Assembly (NCBI RefSeq): GCF_004519305.1
Contig: NZ_SOZA01000003.1
Coordinates: 1-64,000, forward strand
DNA from: Pseudomonas sp. RIT623
Lineage (GTDB): Bacteria > Pseudomonadota > Gammaproteobacteria > Pseudomonadales > Pseudomonadaceae
Direction: 5' to 3'
DNA: 64,000 nucleotides
Shown piece after piece: positions 9,926 through 15,972 of this stretch. The notes under the pieces are model-generated. The model saw only the letters and a program-made list of their open reading frames with translations. It ran no database searches and was not told the DNA's origin. Position 1 is the stretch's first letter; every line of letters begins with the position of its first letter. The translations under genes were made by a program, and so were the position numbers.

Positions 9926-9954
9926 TTTACCCAGGTGCGGGCGATGTCTACACT
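9926..9954 (+). promoter_or_regulatory. Candidate sigma70 promoter for turB, in the 357-bp porin/turB gap
   Basis: TTTACC (9926-9931) and TACACT (9949-9954) are 17 bp apart, each matching the consensus at four of six positions, about 100 bp before the turB start. The rest of the gap 9696-10052 holds no gene. It is richer in A/T than its surroundings and contains the palindrome GACCATGGTC at 9826-9835 beside a second CCATGG, a possible operator for the divergent porin. Confidence 0.4.
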
Positions 9955-10052
9955 GACACTCAGCGAACAGCTATACCCATCCGCGTGGCCGGCGTTTAGT
10001 CCAGTTTATGTTCGTCACGTCATGCCACCGCAGACTTACAGGAGTGATGACA

Positions 10053-10412
10053 GTGTCCAGACTTGCAGAGTTTCGTGCTGCCGAAAAAGCGCTTCAGGAA
10101 CAGATGGCACAACTGGAGGCGCTGAAAAAGGATGCCGGCCTTAAACGCGAAATCGAATTCGAGCAGAAACTAGTCGGCCTGATGAAAAGCTACGACAAGA
10201 GCCTGCGCGATATCATCGCCATCCTCGACCCAAAGGCCACCCAGCGCGCCCCGACCGTGGCCGCCAAGCAGCAGCGCCGCCCGCGGGTGGTGAAGGTCTA
10301 CGAGAACCCGCACACCGGCGAGTTGATCGAGACCAAGGGTGGCAACCACCGCGGCCTGAAGGCCTGGAAGCAACAGTACGGTGCACAGACGGTGGAAACC
10401 TGGGTGCGCTGA
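10053..10412 (+). CDS. turB: MvaT-family H-NS-like xenogeneic silencer (TurB type)
   Basis: The start is most likely the GTG at 10053, not the ATG at 10047, because AGGAG at 10040-10044 is 8 bp from the GTG and only 2 bp from the ATG, and family members begin MSRLAEFRA-like. The 119-residue protein has an N-terminal coiled coil for oligomerisation (about 1-60, EKALQEQMAQLEALKKDAG), a linker rich in basic residues (QQRRPRVVKV) and the C-terminal AT-pincer DNA-binding domain (YENPHTGELIETKGGNHRGL). It coats and silences AT-rich DNA. Which of the several P. putida paralogues it is rests on its recalled neighbourhood, with gloA directly downstream. Confidence 0.88.
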   Translation: MSRLAEFRAAEKALQEQMAQLEALKKDAGLKREIEFEQKLVGLMKSYDKSLRDIIAILDPKATQRAPTVAAKQQRRPRVVKVYENPHTGELIETKGGNHRGLKAWKQQYGAQTVETWVR

Positions 10413-10523
10413 TGAAACCTCGACACCCGCTTCACACTTTTTTCACAAGCACTGGCTCAGTATCGAACCAGCTAAAGGACTAGCGACCCCATCACGCGCC
10501 CGCACATGCGGGCCTCTAATTCC

Positions 10524-10555
10524 AGCGCCCCGCCCTCGTGCGGGGCGCTTTCATT
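10524..10555 (+). terminator. Terminator after turB
   Basis: AGCGCCCCG (10524-10532) pairs with CGGGGCGCT (10541-10549), followed by TTCATTT. A smaller hairpin CCCGCACATGCGGG lies just upstream (10499-10512). Together they should end turB transcription about 110 bp after its stop codon and before gloA. Confidence 0.75.
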
Positions 10556-10620
10556 TGCGCTGCTGGCTGACTGCCGTATCATGACCCGCCTCTACCAAGG
10601 CCCTGATTCTGGAGTACCCC

Positions 10621-11148
10621 ATGAGCCTGCACGATCTTCAAGCGCTGCCCGGCGTCACCGCCCAGCCAGACACCGCCACCTCCCAGTTCGTCTTCAACCA
10701 CACCATGCTGCGGGTCAAGGACATCGAGAAGTCCCTGGACTTCTACACCCGCGTCCTGGGCTTTCGCCTGGTGGACAAACGCGACTTCCCGGAGGCGGCC
10801 TTCAGCTTGTACTTCCTGGCCCTGGTCGACCCGGCGCAGATTCCGGCCGATGATGCCGAACGCCACCAGTGGATGAAGTCGATCCCGGGCGTGCTCGAGC
10901 TGACCCACAACCACGGCACCGAGAACGATCCGCAATTCGCCTACCACAACGGCAATACCGACCCGCGCGGTTTTGGCCACATCTGCATTTCGGTGCCAGA
11001 CGTGCGGGTTGCCTGCGCGCGTTTCGAGGCGCTGGACGTGCCTTTCCAGAAACGTCTGCAAGATGGCCGCATGAACCACCTGGCCTTCGTCAAGGACCCG
11101 GATGGCTACTGGGTCGAAGTGATCCAGCCGACCGACCTGCAAGGCTGA
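10621..11148 (+). CDS. gloA: Lactoylglutathione lyase (glyoxalase I)
   Basis: The 175-residue protein is a vicinal-oxygen-chelate metalloenzyme that isomerises the methylglyoxal-glutathione hemithioacetal to S-lactoylglutathione. Visible are FNHTMLRVKDIEKSLDFYTRVLGF (first metal His near residue 25), VLELTHNHGTE (Glu ligand near 93), GFGHICISVPD (second His near 120) and the C-terminal EVIQP Glu (near 167). The length and the two-module layout match the long, Zn-type class found in Pseudomonas and eukaryotes. GGAG lies 8 bp before the ATG. It is a single-gene unit between the turB terminator and the hairpin at 11169. Confidence 0.95.
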   Translation: MSLHDLQALPGVTAQPDTATSQFVFNHTMLRVKDIEKSLDFYTRVLGFRLVDKRDFPEAAFSLYFLALVDPAQIPADDAERHQWMKSIPGVLELTHNHGTENDPQFAYHNGNTDPRGFGHICISVPDVRVACARFEALDVPFQKRLQDGRMNHLAFVKDPDGYWVEVIQPTDLQG

Positions 11149-11168
11149 CGCCACGCTTCACGCTCGTC

Positions 11169-11188
11169 GGGCCGGACACTTCCGGCCC
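11169..11188 (+). terminator. Hairpin after gloA, possible weak terminator
   Basis: GGGCCGGA (11169-11176) and TCCGGCCC (11181-11188) form a perfect 8-bp stem with a CACT tetraloop, 20 bp after the gloA stop. No T-run follows, so termination may be inefficient or may need the second hairpin that begins at its last base. Confidence 0.45.
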
Positions 11189-11233
11189 CTCGCTGTGGTA
11201 TACGGAAGGAACTGCTTTCCAGCCACAGCGAGG
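11188..11233 (+). promoter_or_regulatory. Long hairpin in the leader of the small gene at 11242
   Basis: CCTCGCTGTGG (11188-11198) pairs perfectly with CCACAGCGAGG (11223-11233); the inner GGAA/TTTCC can extend the stem. The 3' arm ends 8 bp before the next ATG and includes part of its purine-rich ribosome-binding region. It could gate translation of that gene or act with the preceding hairpin as an attenuator. Confidence 0.4.
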
Positions 11234-11241
11234 TCAGGACG

Positions 11242-11484
11242 ATGCAAACCCTTCACTGTGAATACCGCGATCACCACATCACCGCCAGCGTGATGCCCCA
11301 CCCCGACTCCCCCCTGCCCTATGCGGCCGGCTGCCTGATCACCGATCCCCATGGCCATACCAGCAAGCGCATTTCCATGCCGATGAAATTCTTCAGCGAC
11401 CTGGAGAATGCCCAGCATGTCTCCCTGGCTCATGGCCGGGCGCTGGTCGATCAGCGGTTGGACCAGGGCCACAAGACGTTCTAG
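11242..11484 (+). CDS. Small hypothetical protein, 80 residues
   Basis: AGGA lies 3-6 bases before the ATG, with AGG further upstream. The product has no signal peptide or membrane segment. Its central DPHGHTSKRISMPMKFF resembles conserved small soluble Pseudomonas proteins of unknown role, and the codon use matches its neighbours, which supports a real gene. It is convergent with sdhL. The leader carries a strong hairpin (11188-11233). No function can be assigned. Confidence 0.7.
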   Translation: MQTLHCEYRDHHITASVMPHPDSPLPYAAGCLITDPHGHTSKRISMPMKFFSDLENAQHVSLAHGRALVDQRLDQGHKTF

Positions 11485-11498
11485 GCAGCGTCACGGTC

Positions 11499-11559
11499 GG
11501 AGCCGGCCTTGCCGGCGAACACTGGCGTCCAGACAGCGTTCGCCAGCAAGCACCTACAG
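11499..11559. repeat. Degenerate REP-type pair
   Basis: GGAGCCGGCCTTGCCGGCGA and, 25 bp on, the opposite-orientation GTTCGCCAGCAAGCACCTAC are variants of the REP unit seen in cleaner form at 53060 and 61901-61993. They lie between the convergent ends of the small gene and sdhL, the usual place for REP elements. Confidence 0.55.
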
Positions 11560-11571
11560 TATGAGGTGGGG

Positions 11572-12393
11572 CTAAATATCCCGGGCGTACGCCACCGCCG
11601 CCGCGACTTGTTCAGCGTTTGGCCGCACACCGGTGTACAACACGAATTGCTCCAGCGCCTGCCGGGCAATCACCTCGAGCCCGGTGATCAGCGGCTTGCC
11701 CAGCGCTTGGGCCACCTGGATCAACGGCGTGCGCTCCGGCATCGCCACCACGTCGAACACCCGCTCGGCTGCGGCGATGGCCGTCTCGGCGAAGGCCAGC
11801 TGCTGCGCCTCGGGCCCGCCGGCCATGCCGATCGGGGTGACGTTGATCAGCATCGGCGGGCATAGGTCGCCCAGCTCGGGCAGCCAGCGATAACCGCAGA
11901 CATCCGCCAACTGGCGCCCGGCCTGCTCATTGCGCGCGACGATGGTGCCTTCGGCGAACCCGGCGTCACGCAGCGCGCTGGCCACGGCCTTGGCCATGCC
12001 ACCACTGCCGCGCAGGGCGAAGCCGGTCGCCGGGTCGACCTGATGCTGCGCCAGCAACTGGCGCACCGCCAGGTAGTCGGTGTTATAAGCCTTGAGATGG
12101 CCGTCGTTATTGACCAGGGTATTGACCGACTCGATGGCTGCCGCCGAGGGGTCGACTTCGTCCACCAGCGCCATGCAGGCTTCCTTGTACGGCATCGACA
12201 CACCGCAACCACGCACCCCCAGGGCGCGAACGCCCGCCACTGCCGCCGGCAGGTCCTGGGTGGTCATGGCCTTGTAGTAGTAATCCAGGCCCAACTGCTG
12301 GTACAGGTGGTTGTGAAAGCGCACGCCGAAGGTGCCGGGGCGACCGGCCAAGGAAATGCACAGGACCGTGTCCCGGCTGGGTGGAATGATCAT
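11572..12393 (-). CDS. Shikimate dehydrogenase-like protein, SdhL class
   Basis: The ATG at 12393 has AGGAG 6 bp upstream and gives 273 residues; an ATG at 12411 is less likely. The protein has the shikimate dehydrogenase fold: substrate domain with CISLAGRPGTFGVRFHNHLY (SxS-type motif changed to SLAG), the catalytic Lys in GVSMPYKEACM (about 66-71), NTDY (about 100-103) and the nucleotide loop GSGGMAKAV (about 126-134). It closely resembles my memory of Haemophilus HI0607, the type member of the SdhL class, rather than AroE. In that class shikimate turnover is poor, so the natural substrate is uncertain. It is monocistronic and convergent with the small gene at 11242. Confidence 0.85.
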   Translation of the reverse strand: MIIPPSRDTVLCISLAGRPGTFGVRFHNHLYQQLGLDYYYKAMTTQDLPAAVAGVRALGVRGCGVSMPYKEACMALVDEVDPSAAAIESVNTLVNNDGHLKAYNTDYLAVRQLLAQHQVDPATGFALRGSGGMAKAVASALRDAGFAEGTIVARNEQAGRQLADVCGYRWLPELGDLCPPMLINVTPIGMAGGPEAQQLAFAETAIAAAERVFDVVAMPERTPLIQVAQALGKPLITGLEVIARQALEQFVLYTGVRPNAEQVAAAVAYARDI

Positions 12394-12555
12394 CGCGACT
12401 CCTGAAAACATGGCTGAAACGATTGCGCCAGCGTAGCAGACCCCGCCGCCGGTCGCCCCTTACACAACCTTTACCCTTTGCCTGCGCTCGCTTTACCGGG
12501 CGCGCGGTCATAGTAGTCAGGCCCCAAGCCTGGGGTTGTCTTGCGAGGTGTCAGC

Positions 12556-12903
12556 ATGAAACGTCTACTCCCCGGTATCGCCCTGCTGGTAGGCGCGCTG
12601 GCCGTTAGCGGCCAGGCCGCCGCCCATGGTGGTGGCTGGTATGGCCCGGGGCCGGTGATCGGCGCGGCCGTGGTTGGCGCAGTGGTGGGCGCGGCCGTGA
12701 CCGGCGGACATGACCGCACGGTGTATGTCGAACGCCAGCCGGCCTACTATGCGCCGCCACCGCCGGTCTATGTCCAAGCGCCCCCGCCGCCGGTGTACTA
12801 CCAGCCCTATGTGGTCGAGCGCTATGTCCCCGCCCCGCCACCGCCGGTCTATCGGCGTTATTACGGACCACCACCGGTCTACTATGGCCCACCGCGCTGG
12901 TGA
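12556..12903 (+). CDS. Exported Pro/Tyr-rich repeat protein
   Basis: The start at 12556 (MKRLLPGIALL) follows AGGTG; an in-frame ATG at 12541 is weaker. The 115-residue product has a signal peptide (1-22, ending AAA-HGGG), a Gly/Ala zipper-like hydrophobic stretch (VIGAAVVGAVVGAAVTGG, about 37-54) and a C-terminal half made of PPPPVYxQ / PPPVYYGP repeats. The repeats are visible in the DNA as recurring CCGCCGGTCTAT-like units. Such proteins are common in Pseudomonas and are likely envelope or surface proteins; no function is established here. It is divergent from sdhL and upstream of the MerR operator. Confidence 0.75.
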   Translation: MKRLLPGIALLVGALAVSGQAAAHGGGWYGPGPVIGAAVVGAVVGAAVTGGHDRTVYVERQPAYYAPPPPVYVQAPPPPVYYQPYVVERYVPAPPPPVYRRYYGPPPVYYGPPRW

Positions 12904-12934
12904 ACAGTACAACTCGGGGCTCGCCTTGACCCGC

Positions 12935-12964
12935 TGCCAGCTTGACGTATACGTCAAGCTGGCA
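12935..12964. promoter_or_regulatory. 30-bp perfect palindrome, LiuR-type operator
   Basis: The left arm TGCCAGCTTGACGTA is repeated exactly as its complement, giving a perfect palindrome of 30 bp. The core TTGACGTATACGTCAA (12942-12957) fits the MerR-family operator recalled for LiuR regulators of branched-chain amino acid catabolism. TTGACG may also be the -35 of the promoter, with a poor -10 near 12965-12970. It sits 36 bp before the merR start and should control merR-mvaB. Confidence 0.8.
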
Positions 12965-12999
12965 TTAGGTTAGCGGCATTCCTTACCCCGAGCCCGAGC

Positions 13000-13401
13000 A
13001 TGAGCAGCCAGACCTACAGCATCTCCGACCTGTCCCGCGAACTGGACATCACCACCCGCGCCATCCGCTTCTATGAGGAGCAGGGCCTGCTCAGCCCCGA
13101 ACGCCGTGGCCTGGAACGCATCTACTCGGCGCGCGACAAGGTCACCCTCAAGCTGATCCTGCGCGGCAAGCGCATTGGTTTCTCGCTGGCAGAATGCCGC
13201 GAACTGATCGAGCTCTACGACCCCAGCGGGGGCAACCAGAAGCAACTGCACAGCATGCTGGCCAAGATCGCCGAGCGCCGCGCCCAGCTGGAGCAGCAAA
13301 TGCTCGATATCCAGCAGATGCACCTGGAGCTGGACACCGCCCAGGAACGCTGCGAGCAGGCCCTGGCCGCCACCTTGAATACGCCGCACAACCACCGTTG
13401 A
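13000..13401 (+). CDS. MerR-family regulator, LiuR-like
   Basis: The 133-residue protein has the winged-helix MerR domain (about 5-75: YSISDLSRELDITTRAIRFYEEQGLL, SPERRGLERIYSARD) and a long dimerisation helix (about 80-125, QMLDIQQMHLELDTAQERCEQAL). It lacks the metal-binding Cys set of CueR or MerR. Its position 20 bp before mvaB and the 30-bp palindrome in front mark it as a LiuR-type regulator of leucine/isovalerate catabolism, probably sensing a CoA-linked or acid intermediate. The other liu genes are not in the window. Autoregulation through the palindrome is inferred. Confidence 0.88.
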   Translation: MSSQTYSISDLSRELDITTRAIRFYEEQGLLSPERRGLERIYSARDKVTLKLILRGKRIGFSLAECRELIELYDPSGGNQKQLHSMLAKIAERRAQLEQQMLDIQQMHLELDTAQERCEQALAATLNTPHNHR

Positions 13402-13421
13402 TCCGCCACAGGAAGCCCGCC

Positions 13422-14321
13422 ATGTCATTGCCCGAGAAAGTCCGCCTGGTCGAAGTCGGCCCGCGCGACGGCCTGCAGAACGAAGCCCAGCCCATCAGTG
13501 TCACCGACAAGGTACGCCTGGTGGACGACCTCAGCGACGCTGGGCTGGCTTATATAGAAGTGGGCAGCTTCGTGTCGCCCAAATGGGTGCCGCAGATGGC
13601 GGGTTCCAGCGAGGTGTTCGCCGGCATTCGCCAGCGCGAAGGTGTTACCTATGCAGCGCTGGCCCCCAACCTGCGGGGCTTCGAAGACGCCCTCGCCGCC
13701 GGGGTGAAGGAGGTGGCGGTATTCGCCGCCGCGTCCGAGTCCTTCTCGCAGCGCAACATCAACTGCTCGATCGGCGACAGCCTGAAGCGCTTCGAGCCGA
13801 TCATGCAAGCGGCGCGCGAGCATGGCATACGGGTGCGCGGCTATGTGTCCTGCGTGCTCGGCTGCCCCTATGAGGGAACTGTCCAGGCCGAACAGGTCGC
13901 GCCAGTGGCCCGTGAGCTGCACCAGATGGGCTGCTACGAGGTATCGCTGGGCGACACCATTGGCACCGGCACCGCCGGTGCTACCCGCCGGCTGTTCGAG
14001 GTGGTCTCGGCGCAGGTGCCCCGGGCGCAGCTTGCCGGGCATTTCCACGACACCTATGGCCAGGCGCTGGCCAACGTCTATGCCAGCCTGCTCGAAGGCA
14101 TCAGCGTGTTCGACAGCTCCGTGGCGGGCCTGGGCGGCTGCCCGTACGCCAAGGGCGCGACCGGCAATGTTGCCAGCGAGGATGTGGTGTACCTGATGCA
14201 AGGATTGGGCATCGACACCGGCATCGACCTGGACCGCCTGATCGCCGCCGGCCTGCGCATCAGCGAAGTACTCGGCCGCGCCAGCGGTTCGCGCGTGGCG
14301 CGCGCGCGGACCGCGCACTGA
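13422..14321 (+). CDS. mvaB: Hydroxymethylglutaryl-CoA lyase
   Basis: The 299-residue TIM-barrel enzyme cleaves HMG-CoA to acetyl-CoA and acetoacetate, the last step of leucine breakdown. Visible are VEVGPRDGLQNE (metal and catalytic Arg/Asp, about 9-20), the signature GCPY preceded by CVL (about 143-150), GDTIGTGT (about 177-184), HFHDTYGQALAN (His metal ligands, about 207-218) and GLGGCPYAKGATGN with the catalytic Cys (about 237-250). GGAA lies 8 bp before the ATG at 13422. It forms an operon with the merR gene and is followed by the crcY locus, an order known from P. putida. Confidence 0.96.
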   Translation: MSLPEKVRLVEVGPRDGLQNEAQPISVTDKVRLVDDLSDAGLAYIEVGSFVSPKWVPQMAGSSEVFAGIRQREGVTYAALAPNLRGFEDALAAGVKEVAVFAAASESFSQRNINCSIGDSLKRFEPIMQAAREHGIRVRGYVSCVLGCPYEGTVQAEQVAPVARELHQMGCYEVSLGDTIGTGTAGATRRLFEVVSAQVPRAQLAGHFHDTYGQALANVYASLLEGISVFDSSVAGLGGCPYAKGATGNVASEDVVYLMQGLGIDTGIDLDRLIAAGLRISEVLGRASGSRVARARTAH

Positions 14322-14353
14322 TTCATACGGTTGTCACACAGGTGTGGGTGGAG

Positions 14354-14394
14354 TGTTACCGCCTACACGCCCGCCAGCGAAAAATCGGGTAACA
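14354..14394 (+). promoter_or_regulatory. Possible CbrB upstream activating sites for crcY
   Basis: TGTTACC (14354-14360) and GTAACA (14389-14394) form separated inverted half sites about 110-150 bp before the predicted crcY start, where an enhancer-binding protein of sigma54 would act. CbrB is the known activator of CrcZ/CrcY. The assignment is by position and half-site resemblance only. Confidence 0.4.
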
Positions 14395-14476
14395 GGGAAA
14401 CAAATCGACAAAATTTCACGTGCCACGATTTACTCAAAAACGTTCAACCATTTGATTTTAAAAGATTTTTAAAAGT

Positions 14477-14492
14477 TGGCACGGCACCTGCT
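14477..14492 (+). promoter_or_regulatory. Sigma54 promoter of crcY
   Basis: TGGCACG-GCAC-CTGCT matches the -24/-12 consensus TGGCACG-N4-TTGCW at all but one position. GG is at 14478-14479 and GC at 14490-14491, which predicts transcription from about 14502. Confidence 0.85.
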
Positions 14493-14501
14493 ATATCTTC
14501 T

Positions 14502-14868
14502 GGCATAACAAGAACAAAAAACGCGATACCCAATAAAAACAATAGAGAACGGCTCTGACATAACAAGAACAACACGGCAGAGGCGTAGCAAGCAGATTTT
14601 TTTGGAGTCGACGTGCTTTCCTGGGGTACAGGCCCCGCAGCCGGACACAGAACAACAAAACTACCTTCGAGGTAGCGGCAGTCCAGGTTGGATCACGTGC
14701 GATGAACGCAGGTCAGCGCTCAAAAAAATACGTTTGCTCTTGGCCCCGGTTGGGGGCCCCGCAACACCGAGACAAAGGCTGACAAAAACAACAACAGGCC
14801 CGTCTCCAATAATAATAAAAGAGCAAGCAACAACGCTTATGAGGGGAGCTTCGGCTCCCCTCAGTGCT
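14502..14868 (+). ncRNA. crcY: CrcY small RNA, Hfq/Crc-sequestering regulator
   Basis: The RNA is predicted to start near 14502 from the sigma54 promoter and to end after the hairpin at 14841-14862, about 367 nt, close to the length recalled for P. putida CrcY. It contains repeated A-rich Hfq/Crc motifs of the AANAANAA type at 14507-14517, 14532-14543, 14562-14572, 14651-14660, 14784-14796 and 14808-14820. CrcZ and CrcY titrate Hfq-Crc and so relieve catabolite repression when CbrAB is active. The location between mvaB and mgtC is the crcY position known in P. putida; crcZ would be beside cbrB, not in this window. The exact ends are inferred. There is no credible coding sequence inside it. 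Confidence 0.93.
14841..14862. terminator. Hairpin ending crcY and mgtC
   Basis: GAGGGGAGC (14841-14849), loop TTCG and GCTCCCCTC (14854-14862) form a perfect 9-bp stem with a stable tetraloop. The 3' flank is only moderately T-rich. The right arm overlaps the mgtC stop codon (14861-14863), so the hairpin is shared by two convergent units. Confidence 0.75.
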
Positions 14869-15388
14869 TCCTGCCCTCCTCCCGGCGTTTCTCCTCCTGC
14901 TCTCCCTCCACCTTGTCCACCAGCACCGGCATGCTCGCCAGCACCAACAGTGCCAGCACTGTGCTGATCAACGCCGTGGCTTCACGCCCCATGCCGGCGG
15001 CGGTACCTATGGCCGCGGTCATCCACAGCCCAGCGGCGGTTGTCAGCCCTTTGACGTGGCTGGGGTCCTGCCCGTTGCCCTTGAGGATGGTGCCCGCACC
15101 GAGAAAACCGATCCCGGCGACGATGCCCTGGATTACCCGACTCAGGGCCTGCTCATCGGCCCCGGCCATGCCCGGTGCCAGCACGAACAGCGCCGCGCCC
15201 ATGGACACCAGCATGTGGGTGCGCACCCCGGCCGACTTACCTTTGCTTTCACGCTCGAAGCCCAGCACCGCGCCCAGCATGGCGGCCATCAGTAGGCGCA
15301 CGAGGATGCGCGTCACTTCGCCTTCGTCGGTGATATCAGCGAATTCGGCCTGGATCGCCGCCCCTATCGATTGCAGTAGCATTTCCAT
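14861..15388 (-). CDS. MgtC/SapB-family inner membrane protein
   Basis: The ATG at 15388 is preceded by AGGAGG 5 bp upstream, which decides the start; the frame is open farther up but without signals. The 175 residues include LVRLLMAAMLGAVLGFERE, GVRTHMLVSMGAALF, the family motif GIGFLGAGTILK (about 92-103) and TTAAGLWMTAAIGTAAGMG, with about four to five membrane segments and a charged tail. This is the short MgtC form without the C-terminal ACT-like domain. MgtC proteins support growth at low Mg2+ and in macrophages and inhibit F-ATPase in Salmonella; the role here is inferred. Convergent with crcY. Confidence 0.9.
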   Translation of the reverse strand: MEMLLQSIGAAIQAEFADITDEGEVTRILVRLLMAAMLGAVLGFERESKGKSAGVRTHMLVSMGAALFVLAPGMAGADEQALSRVIQGIVAGIGFLGAGTILKGNGQDPSHVKGLTTAAGLWMTAAIGTAAGMGREATALISTVLALLVLASMPVLVDKVEGEQEEKRREEGRKH

Positions 15389-15411
15389 CCCGACCTCCTG
15401 CAGAACCTGAA

Positions 15412-15493
15412 GGAGCCAGCCGTGCTGGCGAACCAGACGCCGCGGTGAATGATGGCACCGGCTGCACCGGTGCGCACCGGCACGGCAGGCTCC
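15412..15493. repeat. REP-type inverted pair (BIME-like)
   Basis: GGAGCCAGCCGTGC (15412-15425) and GCACGGCAGGCTCC (15480-15493) are complementary at 13 of 14 positions, and the first is followed by the TGGCGAACCAG segment of the REP unit. It sits between the divergent mgtC and DUF3203-like starts, so it may lie in a leader. No gene is present in 15389-15611. Confidence 0.7.
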
Positions 15494-15611
15494 TACAGAG
15501 ATGACCCTCCAGCCAGCCCCGAGTGCCCACCGCACCACCCAGCGTAACGATGCAACATCTGCCACCGCGGCACTGTCCACTCCTGTAACCGTCACACCGG
15601 AGGTACTTGCC

Positions 15612-15851
15612 ATGCCCGTTGAAGTCGACCCCAGCACCCGTCGTTGCACCTTGATCGGCGACCATATAAGCCTGGAGGGCAGCGGCCCCGAAATCGAGAT
15701 CGTCACCGATGAACAGTTGCGCATGTCGCTGGCCATCCTGGCCGGCGAGCGCATCCCCATTACCGAAAGCGAAGCCGACGCGCTGACTGTCGCAGGTGCG
15801 GTGGATAGCCGCAGGCATCTGAAGAGCAGCGCTCCAGGCTCGGTAATTTAA
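15612..15851 (+). CDS. Small DUF3203-like protein
   Basis: The start at 15612 has CGGAGG about 9 bp upstream. The 79-residue product begins MPVEVDPSTRRCTLIGDH and contains EIEIVTDEQLRMSLAILAGERIPITESEADALTVAGA. This matches my memory of DUF3203, a small soluble family found mainly in Pseudomonas next to mgtC and without known function. There is no signal peptide or membrane segment. The codon use fits the neighbours. Confidence 0.7.
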   Translation: MPVEVDPSTRRCTLIGDHISLEGSGPEIEIVTDEQLRMSLAILAGERIPITESEADALTVAGAVDSRRHLKSSAPGSVI

Positions 15852-15972
15852 GGGCCGGATGCCAAACACGGAGAATCTGATACGGTTTTTATCGCTATAG
15901 CTGAGTCTGTGCTGCAAACAGATCGGGGGCCATAGTGCCCGGGCCTGATCGAGGCCTGATGAGCGATGAACC

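Noticed and set aside
14602..14967. 121-codon open frame within the crcY region
   Set aside because: It runs through the A-rich motifs and the terminator into mgtC and lacks coding character; the region is explained by the small RNA.
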